DNA of 64,000 nt from positions 49,110 through 113,109 of the forward strand of contig NZ_DF238900.1 in assembly GCF_000400995.2 (NCBI RefSeq), given 5' to 3'. Position 1 is the stretch's first letter; every line of letters begins with the position of its first letter. The notes below the pieces were generated by a model, which saw only the letters and a program-made list of their open reading frames with translations, made no database searches and had not been told where the DNA came from. Made by a program: the position numbers and the translations under genes. The DNA is from Acidovorax sp. MR-S7. Its GTDB lineage: Bacteria; Pseudomonadota; Gammaproteobacteria; Burkholderiales; Burkholderiaceae_C. Below, piece by piece: positions 57,078 to 64,000 of this stretch.

Positions 57078-57506
57078 CTATGGATGCCTTGGCCCCGCCA
57101 GATCGTCGAGGATGGGGCAATCCGGCCGGTCATCGCCCTGGCAGCACGACACCAGCGACTGCAGGCTGCGCTGCATGGCCTGCATGGCCGCGATGCGCTC
57201 GGCGAGGTTGGCGATGTGCTTCTGGGCGATGCGCTTCACGTGGCTGCTGGCGCGCTGCTTGTCCTGCCACAGGCCGAGCAGGGTGGCGATCTCGTCCATC
57301 GAAAAGCCCAGGTCGCGCGCGCGACGGATGAAGCGCAGGGTGTGCACGTCCGCCTCGGTGTACTGGCGGTAGCCGCTGTCGGTGCGCGCTACCTGGGCCA
57401 GCAGGCCCAGCGACTCGTAGTGGCGCACCATGCGCGCGGACACGCCCGCGCGATCGGCCGCCGTGCCGATGGGCACCGGCCAGCCCTCGGCAGGGCGGGG
57501 GCTCAT
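57078..57506 (-). CDS. cueR: CueR-like copper-responsive MerR regulator
   Basis: This 142-residue MerR-family activator has the HTH in GTAADRAGVSARMVRHYESL and a long dimerisation helix. The C-terminal metal loop is CCQGDDRPDCPILDDL, which carries the two cysteines that bind Cu(I) in CueR. It is about eight residues longer at the N-terminus than E. coli CueR. It is co-transcribed with copZ (four-base overlap) from a MerR-type promoter with long spacing. Confidence 0.9.
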   Translation of the reverse strand: MSPRPAEGWPVPIGTAADRAGVSARMVRHYESLGLLAQVARTDSGYRQYTEADVHTLRFIRRARDLGFSMDEIATLLGLWQDKQRASSHVKRIAQKHIANLAERIAAMQAMQRSLQSLVSCCQGDDRPDCPILDDLAGPRHP

Positions 57507-57700
57507 GCGGCGACCTTGTAGCCTTCTTCCTGGATGGCATTGGCGATCGCGTCGCGCGGCTGGTCGCTCTCGACGACGACCTGGCCGGTGGGCAGGTCGA
57601 CCTTGACGACGGCGTCGGTATCGACCTCGCGCACGGCGTGGACGACGGCGCGCTCGCAGTGGCCGCAGGTCATGCCCTGGACTTGGAAGGTGTGTTGCAT
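57503..57700 (-). CDS. copZ: Copper chaperone CopZ (heavy-metal-associated domain)
   Basis: This 65-residue HMA-fold protein has the Cu(I) site GMTCGHC at residues 9-15. It delivers copper to CopA or to the regulator. AAGGAG lies upstream of the ATG. The gene precedes cueR with overlap and reads from the CueR-type promoter at about 57731-57761. Confidence 0.93.
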   Translation of the reverse strand: MQHTFQVQGMTCGHCERAVVHAVREVDTDAVVKVDLPTGQVVVESDQPRDAIANAIQEEGYKVAA

Positions 57701-57730
57701 AGGATGCTCCTTGGGTTGGTTGACGGCGTC

Positions 57731-57761
57731 ATCATGAAGTCTGACATGGTGGCAGAGTCAA
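57731..57761 (-). promoter_or_regulatory. CueR-type promoter of copZ-cueR
   Basis: On the minus strand TTGACT (57756-57761) and CATGAT (57731-57736) are 19 bases apart, the long spacer typical of MerR-family promoters. An imperfect dyad with ACTCTG and CAGACT arms fills the spacer (57738-57758). Confidence 0.65.
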
Positions 57762-57764
57762 GGG

Positions 57765-58772
57765 CTATATGACCCTGTTCAGGGCAGGAATGCGGTGCAC
57801 GATCCAAGCGAAAGCGAGCGACCCAGCGCAGACCGCTACCGTGATGAGCGGGACTGTGGCGAATGCCTGGTGGTTCTCGGGTTTCACGACATATTCGCGG
57901 ATGGTTTCCAGCAGGATGGGGTGTACCAAGTAGATGCCCATGGAAAGTGCTGCGAGTGCCCCGATGAATCGGTCGTCGGAAGTTGGCGGAGTCCAAGCCT
58001 TGAAGAGCAGCATGGCGCTGACTGACATGGGAATCACGAAGGGGCTCAGGTAGCCGTAGAAATAAAGTCCCTTGTCGATGCCCTCGGACAAGCCCAGCCA
58101 ATAGCATCCCATGGCGGTGAGGAAGACCGTTGCGGCGAACGTGCATGCCGATGCGAAGGGGTGAGGCAGGCGGGTGCTGGTATTGATCAGATGCCCGCAG
58201 AGGAAGTAGGGCAGGTATTGCAGGAACCAGTTGATGAAGAGGCCAGCCTGGTTCCCAGTGAAGACCCGGTTGAACTCGTTGATGCCGGCGAACAGGAACA
58301 GGATGCCGACCAGCCACCAGAGGTCGCGCCGGCGGGTGTGCCAGACCACTGGGCGCAGATAAGGCACGAAGATGTACAGGCACACGATCATGAACATGAA
58401 CCAAAGGTGGTAGTGCGGCCACCCTCTGGCGATGGCCTCGCGGAAGTCGGCCACCCGTAGCGCGCCAATGGCAGCCCTGTGGTTCCATGCGACGTAGACG
58501 ACGGTCCAGAAACAGAGGGGGATGAAAATGCGCGCGAGCCGTTTACGGTAGAAGGCCGCTATACCCTCCCGCTTGGCTGGATCCAGCAGCAGTGCGCCGC
58601 TGACCATCACGAAGACCGGAACACACCATCGCACCATCGAGGCATAGAGGTTGCCAAACCACCAGTCCAGGCTGCCGATCGGGGTTTGTGCGACGACGCT
58701 GCCAGCGACGTGAAGCAGCACGACCGCCAGTACCGAAAATCCTCTTGCTGCATCCATCCATGCCATTTCCAT
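57765..58772 (-). CDS. Acyltransferase-3 family membrane protein (WecH/OafA-like)
   Basis: This 335-residue inner-membrane protein has about ten helices and the acyltransferase-3 start [21 protein letters not shown] central [15 protein letters not shown] and a late [17 protein letters not shown] follow. It probably transfers an acyl group to a surface glycan. It lies exactly between the copA and copZ promoters, which in related genomes are usually divergent neighbours; its stop codon is three bases from the copZ -35 box. Its composition is less GC-rich than copA. It could read through into copZ-cueR. Confidence 0.88.
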   Translation of the reverse strand: MEMAWMDAARGFSVLAVVLLHVAGSVVAQTPIGSLDWWFGNLYASMVRWCVPVFVMVSGALLLDPAKREGIAAFYRKRLARIFIPLCFWTVVYVAWNHRAAIGALRVADFREAIARGWPHYHLWFMFMIVCLYIFVPYLRPVVWHTRRRDLWWLVGILFLFAGINEFNRVFTGNQAGLFINWFLQYLPYFLCGHLINTSTRLPHPFASACTFAATVFLTAMGCYWLGLSEGIDKGLYFYGYLSPFVIPMSVSAMLLFKAWTPPTSDDRFIGALAALSMGIYLVHPILLETIREYVVKPENHQAFATVPLITVAVCAGSLAFAWIVHRIPALNRVI

Positions 58773-58821
58773 GCTTTCCGATCAATCCAAGGCGGTCATC
58801 ATATGGACTGCGCGGAGGCGC

Positions 58822-58852
58822 TTGACCTTGCCATGTTGTCAGGGTTTAACGT
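58822..58852 (+). promoter_or_regulatory. CueR-type promoter of copA
   Basis: TTGACC (58822-58827) and TAACGT (58847-58852) are separated by 19 bases. A dyad (ACCTTG and CAGGGT arms, 58825-58845) lies within. The arrangement closely resembles the E. coli copA promoter. Transcription would start at or next to the ATG at 58860. Confidence 0.75.
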
Positions 58853-58859
58853 ACGCGGC

Positions 58860-61064
58860 ATGACTACTTCAACGGCTTCTTCCTCGCTCGACCTGGGCAT
58901 TGGCGGCATGACCTGTGCGAGCTGCGTGGCGCGCGTGGAGCGGGCGCTGCGCAAGGTGCCCGGTGTGCACGATGCAACGGTCAATCTGGCCACCGAGTCG
59001 GCGCGCATCACCTACGACGCCGCGGGCGGCGACGTGGAGGCGCTGGCGCGCCGCGCGGTGCGCAACGCGGGCTACGAGCCGCGCGCGCTCGCGGCGCAGG
59101 AGGCCGAGGCCGACCTGTCTCCCTGGGCGGGCTTCGCGTCGGTGGCGCTGGGGCTGCTGCTGTCGGCGCCGCTGGTGCTGCCCATGGTCGGCGACCTGTT
59201 CGGCAGGCACTGGATGCTGCCCGCCTGGGTGCAGTTCCTGCTGGCCACGCCGGTGCAGTTCATCCTGGGCGCGCGCTTCTACAAGGCGGGATGGCATGCG
59301 GCGAAGGCGCTCACCGGCAACATGGACCTGCTGGTGGCGCTGGGCACCAGCGCGGGCTACGGCCTGTCGCTGTGGCTCTGGGCCACGGCCCATCCGGGGC
59401 ACACGCCGCACCTGTACTTCGAGGCCTCGGCCGTGGTGATCACGCTGGTGCTGCTGGGCAAGTGGCTGGAGGCGCGCGCCAAGCGCCAGACCACGGCGGC
59501 CATCCGTGCGCTGCATGCGCTGCGGCCCGAGGTGGCGCACCTGCTGGGGCGCGATGGCGAGGTGGACGTGCCCATCGCCGAGGTGATGGCCGGCGACCGC
59601 ATTGTGGTGCGTCCCGGCGAGCGCATCCCGGTGGACGGCACGGTGCTCGAAGGCCGCACGCAGGTGGACGAATCCATGCTGACAGGCGAGCCGCTGCCGG
59701 TGACGCGGGAGGAGGGCGCGTTGCTGACGGGCGGCGCGATCAACGGCGACGGCCGCATCGTCATGCAGGTGACGGCCGTGGGCAGCGAGACGGTGCTCGC
59801 GCGCATCATCCGCCTGGTGGAGGATGCGCAGGCCGCCAAGGCGCCCATCCAGCGGCTGGTGGACAAGGTGTCGGCCGTCTTCGTGCCCACGGTGCTGGGC
59901 ATCGCACTGGTCACGCTGGCGGGCTGGCTGTGGGCGGGCGCGGGTGTGGAGCAGGCGCTGATCCATGCCGTGGCGGTGCTGGTCATCGCCTGCCCCTGCG
60001 CGCTGGGGCTGGCCACGCCGGCCGCCATCATGGCCGGCACGGGCGTGGCTGCGCGCCACGGCATCCTGATCAAGGACGCGGAGGCGCTGGAGACGGCGCA
60101 CCGCGTCGACACGGTGGCCTTCGACAAGACTGGCACGCTCACCGTGGGCCGGCCCCGGCTCACCGCGTTTCACGTGGAACCAGGTGCCGAAGAGGCGGCG
60201 CTGCTGGCCGTGGTGGCCGGCGTGCAGAGCGGCAGCGAGCACCCACTGGCGCGCGCCGTGCTGGCCGCAGCGCAGGAGCGCGGCCTGGCCGTGCCCGCGC
60301 CCGAGGGCGTGCGCGCGGTGCCCGGGCGCGGCACCGAGGGCGAGGTGGCGGGCCGCAGCTACCTGGTGGGCAGCCTGCGCTGGATGCAGGAGCTGGGCGT
60401 GGATCTGGGCGCGCTGGCCGACCAGGCCGCGGCGCTGCAGGCGCAGGGCGCCACCGTGTCGGCCGTGGCGGAGCGGGCGGAGAATGGCTTGGCGGCGTGT
60501 GCGCTGATGGGTTTCGGCGATGAGCCCAAGCCCGGTGCGCGCGAGGCGCTGGCGGCGTTGCGCGCCAAGGGCGTGCGCTGCGTGATGATCTCCGGCGACA
60601 ACCGCGGCGCGGCCGAGGCCATGGCCCGCCGCCTGGGCCTGGACCCGGAAGCGGGCGAGGTGATGGCCGAGGTGCTGCCCGGCGACAAGGCCGCCGCCGT
60701 GGCCGCCCTCAAGGGCGAGGGGCGGGTGGTCGCCATGGTGGGCGATGGCGTGAACGACGCGCCCGCCCTGGCCGCCGCCGATGTGGGCATGGCCATGGGC
60801 AATGGCACCGACGTGGCCATGCACGCCGCCGGCGTGACGCTGATGCGCGGCGACCCGGCCCTGGTGGCCGCGGCGCTGGACATCTCGCACCGCACGGTGG
60901 CCAAGATCCGCCAGAACCTGTTCTGGGCCTTCGCGTACAACGTGGCCGGCATCCCGCTGGCCGCGCTGGGCTACCTGAGCCCGGTGGTGGCGGGCGCGGC
61001 CATGGCGCTGAGCTCGGTGAGCGTGATGACCAATGCCTTGCTATTGAAGCGCTGGCGCGGTTGA
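58860..61064 (+). CDS. copA: Copper-exporting P1B-type ATPase CopA
   Basis: This 734-residue pump moves Cu(I) to the periplasm. One HMA domain (about 10-75, GMTCASC) is followed by the P-type core: actuator TGEP in [10 protein letters not shown], transmembrane metal site [13 protein letters not shown], phosphorylation site [10 protein letters not shown], the HP pair in SEHPLARAV and hinge [17 protein letters not shown]. The ATG at 58860 is used because the upstream frame crosses the promoter. There is no ribosome site before it, so the mRNA may be leaderless. Confidence 0.95.
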   Translation: MTTSTASSSLDLGIGGMTCASCVARVERALRKVPGVHDATVNLATESARITYDAAGGDVEALARRAVRNAGYEPRALAAQEAEADLSPWAGFASVALGLLLSAPLVLPMVGDLFGRHWMLPAWVQFLLATPVQFILGARFYKAGWHAAKALTGNMDLLVALGTSAGYGLSLWLWATAHPGHTPHLYFEASAVVITLVLLGKWLEARAKRQTTAAIRALHALRPEVAHLLGRDGEVDVPIAEVMAGDRIVVRPGERIPVDGTVLEGRTQVDESMLTGEPLPVTREEGALLTGGAINGDGRIVMQVTAVGSETVLARIIRLVEDAQAAKAPIQRLVDKVSAVFVPTVLGIALVTLAGWLWAGAGVEQALIHAVAVLVIACPCALGLATPAAIMAGTGVAARHGILIKDAEALETAHRVDTVAFDKTGTLTVGRPRLTAFHVEPGAEEAALLAVVAGVQSGSEHPLARAVLAAAQERGLAVPAPEGVRAVPGRGTEGEVAGRSYLVGSLRWMQELGVDLGALADQAAALQAQGATVSAVAERAENGLAACALMGFGDEPKPGAREALAALRAKGVRCVMISGDNRGAAEAMARRLGLDPEAGEVMAEVLPGDKAAAVAALKGEGRVVAMVGDGVNDAPALAAADVGMAMGNGTDVAMHAAGVTLMRGDPALVAAALDISHRTVAKIRQNLFWAFAYNVAGIPLAALGYLSPVVAGAAMALSSVSVMTNALLLKRWRG

Positions 61065-61098
61065 TAAATACCGCGGCAGGTCTTTCCCATGTCTGGCA

Positions 61099-61121
61099 AA
61101 CTGCAACGTTTTGTTGCAGTT
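61099..61121. repeat. Perfect 8-bp inverted repeat upstream of the chemoreceptor gene
   Basis: AACTGCAA and TTGCAGTT flank seven bases (CGTTTTG). It lacks a following T-run, so it may be an operator, an mRNA stem in the leader or a weak terminator for copA. Confidence 0.6.
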
Positions 61122-61159
61122 GGTCGGGCCATGGGCCGGACACGTCGAGGAATACGCCA

Positions 61160-62749
61160 ATGAACTTCTACGCACTCATGCGGCTTTTTACCATTCGTGT
61201 GCGCATGATCGGCGCCATTGCGGTGGTGCTGGGGCTGCTGGGCCTGTTGGGCGGGGCGGGCATGCTGGGCATGTTCCGCATCCATGGGCTGAGCCAGGAC
61301 TTCATCCACCAGTCCCACGCGGCGGTGAAGCTGCTGGGCGACCTGCGCGGCCAGATGGGCCAGGTCCGCCAGTTCGAGAAGGACATGATCATCCACTACG
61401 AGAAGCCCGACGCGGTGCGCGCCTCCCACGGCCAGTGGCAGGCGGCGCTGGACCGCGCCAAGGCGCTGACCGAGAAGTTCGCCAGCGTCTGGCAGGGCGA
61501 GGAACTGGCCGAGGTCAAGGGCATCGCCCAGAAGCTGGAGGCCTACCGCACGCAGTTCGCCCACGTGGCGCGCCAGCTGGAAGAGGGCGGCTACGACACC
61601 GCCACCATCGCCAACCGCATGAGCGGCCGGGCCGTGGAGCAGTTCGCGGGCGCCGCCGAGACGCTGGAGGCGCTGGACAAGCGCCTGGCCGGTGAGGTGG
61701 ACAGCGCCATCGCGCGCGCCGACGGCATCACCGAGCAGACCAAGTGGCTGTTCGGCCTGGCGGTGCTGATCACCGTGGTGGTGGTGGTGCCGCTCACGCT
61801 GCTGAACATGGTGTCCATCTGCCGCCCGCTGGAGGTGGCGCGCGCGCTGGCGCAGTCGATCGCGGGCGGCGACCTGTCGCAGCGCATCCGCGTGGACGGC
61901 CGCGATGAGGTGGCCGACCTGCAGCGCGCACTGCTGGAGATGCAGGGCGGCCTGGGCGCGCTGGTCTCGCAGGTGCGCGACGCCAGCGGCAGCATCGCCA
62001 CGGCCAGCCAGGAGATCGCCTCGGGCAACCAGGACCTGTCCGCGCGCACCGAGCAGACCGCCAGCAATGCGCAGGAGGCCGTGGCCTCGCTCGCCCAGCT
62101 CACGGCCACGGTGCAGCAGACGGCCTCGTCCTCGCAGGTGGCCAACCAGCTCGTGGCCTCGGCCTCGGGCATCGCCACGCGCGGCGGCCAGGTGGTGGAG
62201 CAGGCGGTGACCAGCATGCACGAGATCTCCACCTCCAGCCGCAAGATCGGCGACATCATCGGCCTGATCGATTCCATCGCCTTCCAGACCAACATCCTGG
62301 CGCTCAACGCCGCCGTGGAGGCGGCGCGCGCGGGCGAGCAGGGCCGTGGGTTCGCCGTGGTGGCCAGCGAGGTGCGCAGCCTGGCGCAGCGCAGCGCGCA
62401 GGCGGCCAGCGAGATCAAGGGTCTGATCAGCGCCAGCGTGTCCGCCGTGGACGGCGGCGTGCGCCACGTGGAAGACGCGGGCAAGGCCATGCAGGAGATC
62501 GTGGCCAGCGTGCAGCGCGTGACCGACATCATCGGCGAGATCAACTCCGCGGCCTCCGAGCAGGCCGGCGGCATCGGCCAGGTGAACGAATCGGTGGGCG
62601 AGATCGACCGCATGACCCAGCAGAACGCCGCGCTGGTGGAAGAGTCCGCCGCCGCCGCCGAGTCGCTGCGCGAGCAGGCCGCGCGCCTGTCGCAGGTGGT
62701 GCAGCAGTTCCACCTGGAAGACGAAGGCATGCCGCTCCTGAAAGCGTAG
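61160..62749 (+). CDS. Methyl-accepting chemotaxis protein
   Basis: This 529-residue chemoreceptor has a first transmembrane helix at about 14-36 and a four-helix-bundle-like periplasmic domain to about residue 190. A second helix near 195-215, a HAMP domain and a cytoplasmic signalling hairpin follow; the conserved tip reads NILALNAAVEAARAGEQGRG. There is no C-terminal CheR-tethering pentapeptide. GAGGA lies before the ATG. Its stop codon is within the left arm of a dispersed repeat. Confidence 0.95.
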   Translation: MNFYALMRLFTIRVRMIGAIAVVLGLLGLLGGAGMLGMFRIHGLSQDFIHQSHAAVKLLGDLRGQMGQVRQFEKDMIIHYEKPDAVRASHGQWQAALDRAKALTEKFASVWQGEELAEVKGIAQKLEAYRTQFAHVARQLEEGGYDTATIANRMSGRAVEQFAGAAETLEALDKRLAGEVDSAIARADGITEQTKWLFGLAVLITVVVVVPLTLLNMVSICRPLEVARALAQSIAGGDLSQRIRVDGRDEVADLQRALLEMQGGLGALVSQVRDASGSIATASQEIASGNQDLSARTEQTASNAQEAVASLAQLTATVQQTASSSQVANQLVASASGIATRGGQVVEQAVTSMHEISTSSRKIGDIIGLIDSIAFQTNILALNAAVEAARAGEQGRGFAVVASEVRSLAQRSAQAASEIKGLISASVSAVDGGVRHVEDAGKAMQEIVASVQRVTDIIGEINSAASEQAGGIGQVNESVGEIDRMTQQNAALVEESAAAAESLREQAARLSQVVQQFHLEDEGMPLLKA

Positions 62750-62794
62750 CTGCCAGCGCCTGTCTGGCAAGCGCTGGAGCCCGATTCGGCTTAA
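62746..62794 (+). repeat. Dispersed palindromic repeat, copy 12
   Basis: GTAGCTGCCAGCGCCTGTC, TGGCAAGCGCTGGAGCCCG, ATTCGGCTTAAA. The copy overlaps the stop codons of both converging neighbours: the TAG of the chemoreceptor and the TAA of the flavin oxidoreductase. Confidence 0.8.
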
Positions 62795-63909
62795 ATCTCC
62801 GCCAGGGTCGGATAGTCGGTGTAGCCCTTCTCCCCGCCGCCGTAGAAGGTCTTGCTGTCCCAGGCGTTGAAATCCGCGCCGCGCCGCAGGCGCTCCACCA
62901 GATCGGGCGTGGAGATGAAGGCGCGGCCGAAGGCCACCATGTCGGCGCGGCCGCTGGCCACGGCCTCCTGCGCCGTGGCGGCGTCGTAGCCGTTGTTCAC
63001 CATCCACGCACCCTTGCCCCCCGCGTTGCGGTAAGCGGCCTTGAACGCGGCGTAGTCGAACGGGCGGCCCTCCACATCGCGCGGCCCGCCCGTGGCGCCC
63101 TCGATCACATGGATGTAGGCCAGGCCCAGCGGGGCGAGCTGGCGCGCCAGGTAGTCGAACAGCGGCTGCGGATCGTCGTCCACGATGTCGTTGGCGGGCG
63201 TGACGGGCGACAGGCGGATGCCTACGCGGCCCGGGCCCACGGCGTCGGCCACGGCGCGCGTCACCTCCAGCATCAGGCGGGCGCGGTTCTCGATGCTGCC
63301 GCCGTAGTCGTCCGTGCGCTGGTTGGCGCCGGTCTTGAGGAACTGGTCCAGCAGGTAGCCGTTGGCGCCGTGGATCTCCACGCCATCGAAGCCCGCCGTC
63401 TCCACCGCGTTGCGCGCGGCCGCGGCGTAGGCGTGCACGATGCCGGGCAGCTCGCCCGCGTCCAGCGCGCGTGGCGCCGAGGTGGGCACGAAGCTGCCCT
63501 GGCCCGTGGTGCGGTCGATCAGGTAGGTCTTGGACTTCGCCTGGACGGCCGAAGGAGCCACGGGCGCACCACCCTCGGGCTGCAGGTCGTTGTGCGAGAT
63601 GCGGCCTACGTGCCAGAGCTGCGTGACGATCTTGCCGCCGGCGGCGTGCACTGCACTGGTCACACGCTTCCAGCCGTCGAGCTGCTCGGTGCCGTAGAGG
63701 CCAGGCACGTCGGCGTAGCCCTGGCCCTGGTGGCTGATGGCCGTGGCCTCGGTGATGAGCAGCCCGGCGCTGGCGCGCTGCGTGTAGTAGGTGGCGGTGA
63801 TGTCGCGCGGCACGGCGTCCGGCGCGCGGTTGCGCGTGAGCGGTGCCATGGCGATGCGGTTGGCCAGGTGCAGGTCGCCCGCGTCGAGGGGGTCGAACAA
63901 GGTGGTCAT
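62791..63909 (-). CDS. nemA: Old Yellow Enzyme family NADH:flavin oxidoreductase (NemA-like)
   Basis: The 372-residue FMN-dependent ene-reductase has PLTRNRAP near residue 24, QLWHVGRISH near 100, the active-site pair GFDGVEIHGANGYL near 170 (substrate-binding His and Asn) and DDYGGSIENRARLMLEV. It reduces electrophilic alkenes such as N-ethylmaleimide and nitro compounds. The ATG at 63909 follows AAGGA; an upstream ATG at 63942 lies outside the family start. The 90 bases upstream contain a small palindrome that could be a regulator site. Confidence 0.9.
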   Translation of the reverse strand: MTTLFDPLDAGDLHLANRIAMAPLTRNRAPDAVPRDITATYYTQRASAGLLITEATAISHQGQGYADVPGLYGTEQLDGWKRVTSAVHAAGGKIVTQLWHVGRISHNDLQPEGGAPVAPSAVQAKSKTYLIDRTTGQGSFVPTSAPRALDAGELPGIVHAYAAAARNAVETAGFDGVEIHGANGYLLDQFLKTGANQRTDDYGGSIENRARLMLEVTRAVADAVGPGRVGIRLSPVTPANDIVDDDPQPLFDYLARQLAPLGLAYIHVIEGATGGPRDVEGRPFDYAAFKAAYRNAGGKGAWMVNNGYDAATAQEAVASGRADMVAFGRAFISTPDLVERLRRGADFNAWDSKTFYGGGEKGYTDYPTLAEI

Positions 63910-64000
63910 GTATGGTTCCTTCAAAGAAAAAGGCTCTGTCACAAATCTGTGTTGGTAGTATGTGGGCCAACGCGTTGACGGAGTGGGTTTGCCATGCGGA
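63910..64000. other. nemA leader and right window edge
   Basis: The last 91 bases contain CACAAATCTGTG (63940-63951, 4-bp arms), which may be an operator. It is preceded by GGCTCTGTCACAAA, which loosely resembles the terminal repeat of some insertion sequences. Nothing further can be decided at the edge. Confidence 0.3.

Overview
The window comes from a high-GC betaproteobacterium, most likely a member of the Comamonadaceae (Acidovorax/Alicycliphilus/Diaphorobacter type). The evidence is the rpmH-rnpA-yidD-yidC block divergent from dnaA-dnaN-gyrB, the family-typical protein sequences, and about a dozen copies of a short dispersed palindrome between genes. No rRNA, tRNA, CRISPR array or complete insertion sequence was seen. 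This assignment rests on reading alone, without any database search.

Layout. 0-3 kb: the 5' end of a NuoB-like gene, an AraC-type regulator and a peptide-type ABC solute-binding protein. 3-11 kb: the dnaA core (yidC, yidD, rnpA, rpmH, dnaA, dnaN, gyrB). 11-13.5 kb: small housekeeping genes (YkgJ-like, OsmC, a frameshifted DUF72 gene, acylphosphatase, ferredoxin). 13.5-21.1 kb: a minus-strand heavy-metal RND efflux operon, czcBAC-like plus a two-component system. 21.2-30.3 kb: homoserine dehydrogenase behind what looks like a threonine attenuator, then DinG helicase, a PPOX-fold protein, an exonuclease, a MocR-type regulator, an NlpC/P60 lipoprotein and DAHP synthase. 30.5-34.9 kb: a 1471-residue PAS/GAF/GGDEF/EAL protein. 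34.9-39.1 kb: PagL-like, Spy-like, rdgC and a nucleoside-recognition membrane protein, flanked by two related non-coding elements that look like DnaA unwinding modules. 39.4-43.4 kb: a two-gene, lower-GC cell-surface island. 43.4-52.9 kb: a Liv-type ABC transporter operon fused to acyl-CoA ligase, enoyl-CoA hydratase and thiolase genes, with a divergent TetR regulator. 52.9-57 kb: a sugar-acid-type catabolic module (enolase superfamily, DapA-like, Bug binding protein) with a divergent LysR regulator. 57-61 kb: copper homeostasis (cueR-copZ and copA), with an acyltransferase gene sitting between the two copper promoters. 61-64 kb: a chemoreceptor and an Old Yellow Enzyme.

The most interesting non-coding signals are these. 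(1) Two homologous loci at about 34.96-35.19 and 38.85-39.08 kb each have an AT-rich stretch, a TAGTAGTAG run, a GC-rich spacer and DnaA-box-like sites. This is the order of the bacterial basal origin unwinding system, and it lies about 30 kb from dnaA, whose own upstream region has DnaA boxes but no such unwinding module. (2) A Thr-codon-rich leader peptide and an intrinsic terminator precede hom. (3) A copper regulon has been split by a foreign gene while both CueR-type promoters survive. (4) A dispersed palindromic repeat family in places supplies stop codons, ribosome-binding sequence or even coding sequence to its neighbours.
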